This document shows positions 59,083-64,000 of a DNA stretch of 64,000 nt, one piece after another (within the stretch, counting starts at the first letter, position 1; every line of letters starts with the position of its first letter). The DNA lies in contig NZ_VCEJ01000002.1 of the NCBI RefSeq assembly GCF_005860805.1, forward strand, positions 790,375-854,374. The letters run 5' to 3'. This DNA comes from Dyadobacter luticola. GTDB taxonomy: Bacteria > Bacteroidota > Bacteroidia > Cytophagales > Spirosomataceae. The position numbers and the translations under genes were made by a program. The notes beneath the pieces are model-generated. The model made no database searches and had not been told where the DNA came from. It was given only the letters and a program-made list of their open reading frames with translations.

Positions 59083-60393
59083 TCAAGCCTCCGCAACTTC
59101 CAGCTTTTCCGCCCCGGTAACAACCCGCGCCGACTTGTCAAAATCAATCAAAGCCACCACAGCAGCCACACAGGCAATCGCGACGCCGATGTACATAAAT
59201 GCCTGTGAGTAAGTAATGTTCTCGGATTTAAACAGGAAACCCGCAAGCACTGCGCCCACATTCCCACCCGCACCCACAATGCCGCTCACAGAGCCTAATG
59301 CCTTTGGATTGATAAAAGGTACAATCGCATAAGTGGCACCATTGGCCATTTTCAAAAACATCGCAAAGCCTAACATTGTGAGTACCGCGATGGTAATGCT
59401 GCCGCTTTGGGCGAAAAGTGCGATGCCGATTCCTTCCATTGCCAGCAGGCCGGCTAATAATCTGCCTTTTCCAGCCAGGCCGAAGGTTTTTCCTACTTTA
59501 TCTGCCACAATCCCGCCGACTGCCCGGGCGAAAATGTTCATGAAACCGAATGTTCCGGCAAGGATACCTGCGGTTGCGAGCGAAGTCTGGAAGTTGTCGA
59601 AGAAGTAAAGTGCGGCTACATTGTCAAAGGTGATTTCAATTCCGAAGCATGCCCCGTAAGCTAAAAAAAGTGCCCAGGTACGTTTGTCCTTCATTGCAGC
59701 AGCGAGTGTTCCTTTTGTTTTAACTGACTTAGGATTAGCAATTTGCAGCTCTTCGAAATTTCCTTGCGGAGTATCTTTTGTAAAAAAGTAATACACGAAT
59801 GCAAAAACCAGCAAAACCGCTCCGGGAATGACCATCGCCATCCGCCAGGCCGATTCCGGCAGGTAGCCTGCACCTACGAAACCCGCGAAAATGAGCGGCA
59901 TGACCATATTCGTCACTCCGCCGCCCAGGTTACCCCAGCCGCCAGCGACTGCATTGGCGGTGCCAACAATCTTTTTATCGAACATCACGGAAGTGTGGTA
60001 TTGTGTGACAACAAATGATGCGCCGATGACGCCGATCGCGAGGCGGAAAAGCAAAAAGCCCTCATAGCTGTGCACCAGCCCGACCATCATCACCGGAAAA
60101 GCGCAAATTCCCATCAAAGCCGAATATGTTTTCCGCGGTCCCCAGGTATCGCATAATTTTCCGATTGCAATGCGCGCCACGACCGTCGCCGCTACGGAGG
60201 CGATGATAATGTTGCCGATCTGGCTTTTCGTCAGGCCGAGGTCGGTTTTGATCACCGACATCAGTGGCGCGAGTCCAAACCAGCCGAAAAAGCAGAGAAA
60301 AAATGCCATCCAGGTCAAATGAAATGTGCGCATCTGGATGCCTTTGAAGCTGAGAATGTTGAGTTTTTCCAGCGGCTTGTTTGTGCTTTCCAT
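59083..60393 (-). CDS. narK: NarK-family nitrate/nitrite transporter
   Basis: The product has 436 residues with 12 membrane helices of the major facilitator type. Nitrate signatures are seen in FGWFGLAPL near the start and in the second half (NGATYAIVPFINPKALGSVSGIVGAGGNVGAVLAG), as in NarK/NasA porters. It imports nitrate for assimilation and may export nitrite. It is the third gene of a leftward set, 29 bases after the channel gene, and lies 214 bases before the reductase gene with a long inverted repeat between. Confidence 0.92.
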   Translation of the reverse strand: MESTNKPLEKLNILSFKGIQMRTFHLTWMAFFLCFFGWFGLAPLMSVIKTDLGLTKSQIGNIIIASVAATVVARIAIGKLCDTWGPRKTYSALMGICAFPVMMVGLVHSYEGFLLFRLAIGVIGASFVVTQYHTSVMFDKKIVGTANAVAGGWGNLGGGVTNMVMPLIFAGFVGAGYLPESAWRMAMVIPGAVLLVFAFVYYFFTKDTPQGNFEELQIANPKSVKTKGTLAAAMKDKRTWALFLAYGACFGIEITFDNVAALYFFDNFQTSLATAGILAGTFGFMNIFARAVGGIVADKVGKTFGLAGKGRLLAGLLAMEGIGIALFAQSGSITIAVLTMLGFAMFLKMANGATYAIVPFINPKALGSVSGIVGAGGNVGAVLAGFLFKSENITYSQAFMYIGVAIACVAAVVALIDFDKSARVVTGAEKLEVAEA

Positions 60394-60422
60394 CGTAATA
60401 GAAGTTGAAAGAGTGAAGTTGA

Positions 60423-61781
60423 CTATTTGGTGAACTCTGGTTTGATATTAATCATCAGATAGGCCCAGTTGGCCATTTTGGAAGGATTGGCGACATTCTT
60501 AACCTGCCCTAATGTGGCTGTGGTGAAGTAGGTGCAGTAGCCGCCCTGAAAGCTGATCGCCTTTGTCAGATTATAGTTTGCGATAAAATCCAGCTCGCTG
60601 CCCAGGCTTGAAGACAGCTTTTGATCATTGGCATTGTAAATCGTTGCCGCGCTTGAAAAGTGATGATAGTCAGCGGATAAAGAAAATTTTTCGGAGGTTT
60701 TGAGAATGCTGTTGACGTACAAATCCGAGAGTCCGCCCCTGCCGAAACCATTGGCCGCATAGAAGTAGTCCATCTGTCCCCAAAACTTGTGCGGCGTGCC
60801 GTAAAGCGGGTCGAATGTTCTGTTTTTGGCAGCATGCGCGCCGGTACCTGAGGTATGGTCAAAGCCGGGGCCGACGCTCAGAATTCGGTTGATCGTGTAG
60901 AGCCCACGGACGGAATACATATTGGCATTCAGCGACTTACCGTCCCGGTCTTTACCGGTTTGCAAATATGCGCTGGCCGTCAGGTTCCAAGATTTATGCG
61001 GTTTAATTTGCAGATACGGCCCAAATGTTACCCGGTTCCAGGTGCCTTTTTGCAAGACCCTTTCACTTTTTTCATTCAATGTATATTTCTGAAAATCATC
61101 CTTTAATGCGAGAAAAGAAATGTTTCCAACATTCAGTTTTTTGCCCAGATAAACAAACTGCATGGACTTGTACATCGTCCCAATTCCGTTCGTGCCAGCT
61201 GGATATCCGTTGGGAATTCCTTCGTACAGTGTGCCCGTTTTTAGTTCACGGTTCTGGTTATACGCTGCGCCGATATGGGCTGTAAAATTGTTGGCGCCGA
61301 GTTTCAAAACCGCCGCATCGTGACGCCGTGCCTGTTGCAGCCAGTCAAGGTTTCCGAGGAGACGGCTGTCGTCATACAACAGTTCCTGGCGGCCGATTTT
61401 GATGGCGAATTCTTTGCCGAGCTTCGTTTTTGACGTATCCAGCAGGCTGATTTCACCCCAGGCTTCGTGCAGCATCAGGCCGTTCAATGCGGAATTGGTG
61501 ATGCGGTTATTGGTGGAAGCATCCTGTCCCCACACCCGGACATCCTGCACGGCGACAAAAAATTGGTAGCGGTAACCTTTGTAACCCGCATTGAGCCGGG
61601 TTCTTTGTGATGTAAAAAAGGCCGGTTTTTCACCTTTCGCGAGCGGCGAGCCCTGGCCTTGCAGTAGCTCGGTGCGCGTACGGAGCTGGCCCGAAACATT
61701 CAATTGGGCGAAGATTTCACCGGGGCAAAGCATGGCGATGCCGATGATACCCGCCCAGAGCAGGTAAAAGTTTTTGTTCAT
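60423..61781 (-). CDS. Outer-membrane channel of the alginate-export type
   Basis: The product has 452 residues with a signal peptide ending at FAQ. The rest alternates strands, as in 16-18-strand barrels (LNVSGQLRTRTELLQG, YRYQFFVAVQDVRVWG, FGRGGLSDLYVNSILKT), matching the alginate_exp family that is also found in nitrate clusters. It probably lets nitrate or another anion cross the outer membrane. It is 25 bases after cobA and 29 before narK on the same strand, so it belongs to the nitrate uptake operon. Confidence 0.8.
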   Translation of the reverse strand: MNKNFYLLWAGIIGIAMLCPGEIFAQLNVSGQLRTRTELLQGQGSPLAKGEKPAFFTSQRTRLNAGYKGYRYQFFVAVQDVRVWGQDASTNNRITNSALNGLMLHEAWGEISLLDTSKTKLGKEFAIKIGRQELLYDDSRLLGNLDWLQQARRHDAAVLKLGANNFTAHIGAAYNQNRELKTGTLYEGIPNGYPAGTNGIGTMYKSMQFVYLGKKLNVGNISFLALKDDFQKYTLNEKSERVLQKGTWNRVTFGPYLQIKPHKSWNLTASAYLQTGKDRDGKSLNANMYSVRGLYTINRILSVGPGFDHTSGTGAHAAKNRTFDPLYGTPHKFWGQMDYFYAANGFGRGGLSDLYVNSILKTSEKFSLSADYHHFSSAATIYNANDQKLSSSLGSELDFIANYNLTKAISFQGGYCTYFTTATLGQVKNVANPSKMANWAYLMINIKPEFTK

Positions 61782-61806
61782 CGTAACAGGAGTTATAAGT
61801 TGGTAA

Positions 61807-62565
61807 TCAGATCAGTTGCATGCTTTGCAGGTACTCCCTGGTGTAGGATGGATGCAGCGAAACCACCTCGCCGATCACCATGATCGCAGGTGTCCCGATG
61901 CCATTTTCTTCTGCCAGTCGTGGCATTTCCCAAACCTGCCCGATCAAACTTTTTTCGTCTTCGCGGGTGCCATTTTGAATGATGGCCATCGGCAAATGCG
62001 CCCGGCCAAATTTCTTATACAGATCACAAATTTCCCTCAACCGGTTCATCCCCATCAAAACCACCACCGTCGCTTTCGACTGCGCCGCAAGTTGCATATC
62101 CTCCGAAAGCTCCTCATTCCGCGTTGTGCCAGTGATCACCCAGAAACTTTCACTATACCCGCGGCTCGTAACCGGAATTTCCAGCGAAGCTGGCACCGCG
62201 ATGCAGCTCGAAACGCCGGGCACAACTTCCACCTCCAAAGCATGTTCCCGCGCATATTCCAGTTCCTCATAGCCTCTGCCAAATACAAATGAATCGCCGC
62301 CTTTCAGTCTCACGACGTGTCCACGCTTACGTGCAAGCCTGACAATTAACCCGTTAATCTCATTCTGTGAAAAAGAAGGGTTGCCTGCCTTCTTTCCAAC
62401 ATACATTTTCAATGCATCGGCAGGCGCGAAATCCAGCAGTTCCGTATTGGCCAGTTCGTCGTACAAAATGACATCTGCATGCTGCAATGCCTTCAATCCT
62501 TTCACGGTGATTAATTCCGCATTGCCAGGTCCGGCCCCTACGAGTGTCAATTTTGGCGTATTCAT
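61807..62565 (-). CDS. cobA: Uroporphyrinogen-III C-methyltransferase (siroheme synthesis)
   Basis: The product has 252 residues, the SUMT size. The SAM-binding GAGPGNAELITVKGLKAL start, the RLKGGDSFVFGRGYEEL motif and VPGVSS are all clear. It makes precorrin-2 from uroporphyrinogen III for siroheme, the cofactor of NirB-type nitrite reductase. It heads the leftward nitrate operon and is divergent from nirB, which needs its product. The intergenic region of 269 bases with the 12-bp palindrome ATAGGATCCTAT would carry both promoters. Confidence 0.93.
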   Translation of the reverse strand: MNTPKLTLVGAGPGNAELITVKGLKALQHADVILYDELANTELLDFAPADALKMYVGKKAGNPSFSQNEINGLIVRLARKRGHVVRLKGGDSFVFGRGYEELEYAREHALEVEVVPGVSSCIAVPASLEIPVTSRGYSESFWVITGTTRNEELSEDMQLAAQSKATVVVLMGMNRLREICDLYKKFGRAHLPMAIIQNGTREDEKSLIGQVWEMPRLAEENGIGTPAIMVIGEVVSLHPSYTREYLQSMQLI

Positions 62566-62584
62566 ATAATGGAGTGATTAAATG

Positions 62585-62596
62585 ATAGGATCCTAT
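62585..62596. promoter_or_regulatory. 12-bp palindrome in the cobA-nirB intergenic region
   Basis: ATAGGATCCTAT is a perfect palindrome 20 bases before the cobA start. The surrounding 269 bases are very AT-rich and otherwise show no clear consensus promoter. A nitrogen or nitrate regulator could bind here; no such regulator is encoded in the window. Confidence 0.35.
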
Positions 62597-62834
62597 GATG
62601 TATAGTATGTAGTAACTATATTAACTATGGCATCAAAATTAGAGGCTAAATTTTACAAAACAATGATTTAACCAAAATTTATATTTAAAATTAACTATAT
62701 CGACAAATAATACATTAGGAAAATAACTAATCGCCATTTACATTTGAAAGTTGGCAATGCTCCCAAAAGCTGATTTTATTCGAATATTTATATAATATTT
62801 TGTTGTATTTATAATTTAATAGTTAAAAAATACT

Positions 62835-64000
62835 ATGAACTCCATTAGGAACATCAGAATTGTAGTTGCCGGCAACGGAATGGTAGGATATAAATTCTGC
62901 GAAAAGCTGCTGGCACGAAAGAAAACCGAGCAGCACTTCGAGGTGACTGTTTTTGGCGAAGAGCCGCGCGAGGCTTACGATAGGGTACATTTGAGTGAAT
63001 TTTTTGCCGGAAAAAGTGCAGACGATCTGTCGCTGGCCTGCAGGGACTGGTACGCCGAAAACAATATCCTCCTGCTCCTGTCAGATCCGGTGGTGGACAT
63101 TGACCGCGAACAAAAATGCGTCCGGTCGCATCATGGGCATGTAGTTTATTATGACTATCTCATTTTGGCAACTGGCTCCGGCGCATTTGTCCCATCGATT
63201 CCGGGCGTGGAGAAAGAGGGAGTATTTGTGTACCGGACGATTGAAGACCTGGAATTGATACAGTCTCACGCAGCAAAATCGAAAAAAGGCGCTGTGCTGG
63301 GCGGTGGTTTATTGGGGCTGGAAGCTGCCAAAGCATTGCTGGACCTTGGTTTGCAGGAAGCGCATGTGGTGGAATTTGCGCCCAGGCTAATGCCGCGGCA
63401 GATCGACGAGGCCGGTTCCCGCACACTACAAAATCAGCTGGAATCGCTTGGCTTACAGGTGCATCTTGCCAAAAGCACGCAGGAAATTACAGGAGGCGAT
63501 TGCATTGAAGGCATGTTGTTTGCCGATGGCAGCCTGCTGGAAGTGGATATGCTGGTGATTTCCGCAGGTATCCGCCCACGTGACGAGCTGGCCAAGATCG
63601 CCGGTCTTGAAACGCATCCCAGGGGCGGCATAGTAGTTAATAACCATTTACAAACTTCCGATCCCAACATTTTTGCCATCGGTGAATGTGCACTGGCGCA
63701 TCACATGATCTATGGTTTGATCGCGCCGGGATATGAAATGGCGGAAGTGGTTGTGGCGAAACTGACTGGGGGTGAAAAGGAATTTTTGCCTTTTGATATG
63801 TCGACCAAACTGAAATTGATCGGTACCGACGTGGCGAGTTTCGGGGACGCATTTATTGAGGAGCCAACCTGTAAGACAATTCGTTATGAAAATAAAGCCA
63901 AAGGAATTTACAAAAGAGTGAATGTGAGCGAGGACGGTAAAACGCTGCTCGGCGGAATTCTCGTCGGCGACGCCAGCCAGTATAATATGCTTTTGCAGAC
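62835..64000 (+). CDS. nirB: NirB, large subunit of assimilatory nitrite reductase, partial
   Basis: Only the first 388 residues are in the window. An FAD Rossmann start (IVVAGNGMVGYKFCEKLL), an NAD motif (VLGGGLLGLEAAKAL) and FAIGECALA are typical of NirB, which then continues with a BFD domain and siroheme/4Fe-4S parts beyond the window. With NirD and siroheme it reduces nitrite to ammonium using NAD(P)H. It is divergent from the leftward cobA-channel-narK-nasA set and completes the pathway. Confidence 0.9.
   Translation, partial: MNSIRNIRIVVAGNGMVGYKFCEKLLARKKTEQHFEVTVFGEEPREAYDRVHLSEFFAGKSADDLSLACRDWYAENNILLLLSDPVVDIDREQKCVRSHHGHVVYYDYLILATGSGAFVPSIPGVEKEGVFVYRTIEDLELIQSHAAKSKKGAVLGGGLLGLEAAKALLDLGLQEAHVVEFAPRLMPRQIDEAGSRTLQNQLESLGLQVHLAKSTQEITGGDCIEGMLFADGSLLEVDMLVISAGIRPRDELAKIAGLETHPRGGIVVNNHLQTSDPNIFAIGECALAHHMIYGLIAPGYEMAEVVVAKLTGGEKEFLPFDMSTKLKLIGTDVASFGDAFIEEPTCKTIRYENKAKGIYKRVNVSEDGKTLLGGILVGDASQYNMLLQ

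Overview
The window looks like a chromosomal piece of a Bacteroidota genome, most probably order Cytophagales and close to Dyadobacter. That placement is an inference from style and gene families; no marker gene such as 16S is present. The supporting signs are promoters of the Bacteroidota type (TAnnTTTG with an upstream TTG or TTTG), A-rich leaders with few Shine-Dalgarno sequences, a type IX secretion sorting tail, BlaI/M56 and LytS/LytTR pairs, Tat-exported Gfo/Idh/MocA and TIM-barrel sugar enzymes, and an ECF sigma factor beside a one-helix membrane protein. No rRNA, tRNA, prophage, insertion sequence or CRISPR array was seen.

Layout. 1-1.9 kb (minus): the 5' part of a GT4 glycosyltransferase (cut by the window edge) coupled to an SGNH-like membrane protein. 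2-10.5 kb: alpha/beta hydrolase, VOC protein, cupin, exported amidohydrolase, a 58-residue DUF6496 protein, a 1291-residue multi-PAS hybrid histidine kinase and an SDR. 10.7-20.2 kb: type 2 NADH dehydrogenase, CorA, an FN3 protein with a T9SS tail beside a GH18 chitinase, an SNF2/SWIM helicase, RpiB and a DUF481 protein. 20.3-27 kb: a Gfo/Idh/MocA protein, an aldo/keto reductase, a 602-base intergenic region with a possible LytTR site, a small exported protein with its own promoter and terminator, an OmpR/HK two-component pair, a Usp-like protein and an orphan exported protein.

27.2-44.3 kb: a likely operon of a DUF6807/PVC-type dehydrogenase/HEAT/cytochrome c fusion, a double-thioredoxin protein and a Tat TIM-barrel epimerase, closed by a terminator inside a 150-base inverted-repeat element. 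Then a BlaI-M56 pair with a palindromic operator on its promoter, a GH5 glycosidase, a VOC protein, a second epimerase, GNAT, AhpD-like, DNA-3-methyladenine glycosylase I, a second Gfo/Idh/MocA and a LytS/LytTR pair. 44.4-52.8 kb: an HTH protein behind a perfect 9-bp inverted repeat, cytidine deaminase, two lipoproteins leading into an ECF sigma/membrane-protein pair, a GT2 + PhyH pair, an aldo/keto reductase, and a two-gene membrane protein/XRE operon with a palindrome over its promoter.

52.9-64 kb: assimilatory nitrate/nitrite reduction. Leftward are cobA (siroheme synthesis), an outer-membrane channel, narK, a nitrate reductase fused to an FAD/NAD reductase and a BFD [2Fe-2S] domain, a siroheme-reductase-fold protein that has lost its cluster ligands but carries a rubredoxin domain, and a nitrate-reductase-associated protein. 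Rightward and divergent is nirB, cut by the window end. Nitrate would enter through the channel and NarK, be reduced to nitrite by the fused reductase, and go to ammonium through NirB with siroheme made via CobA. A 75-nt candidate structured RNA lies just past the leftward genes, in leader position of a small unknown gene. The fused reductase, the rubredoxin partner and this RNA are the least explained parts of the window.
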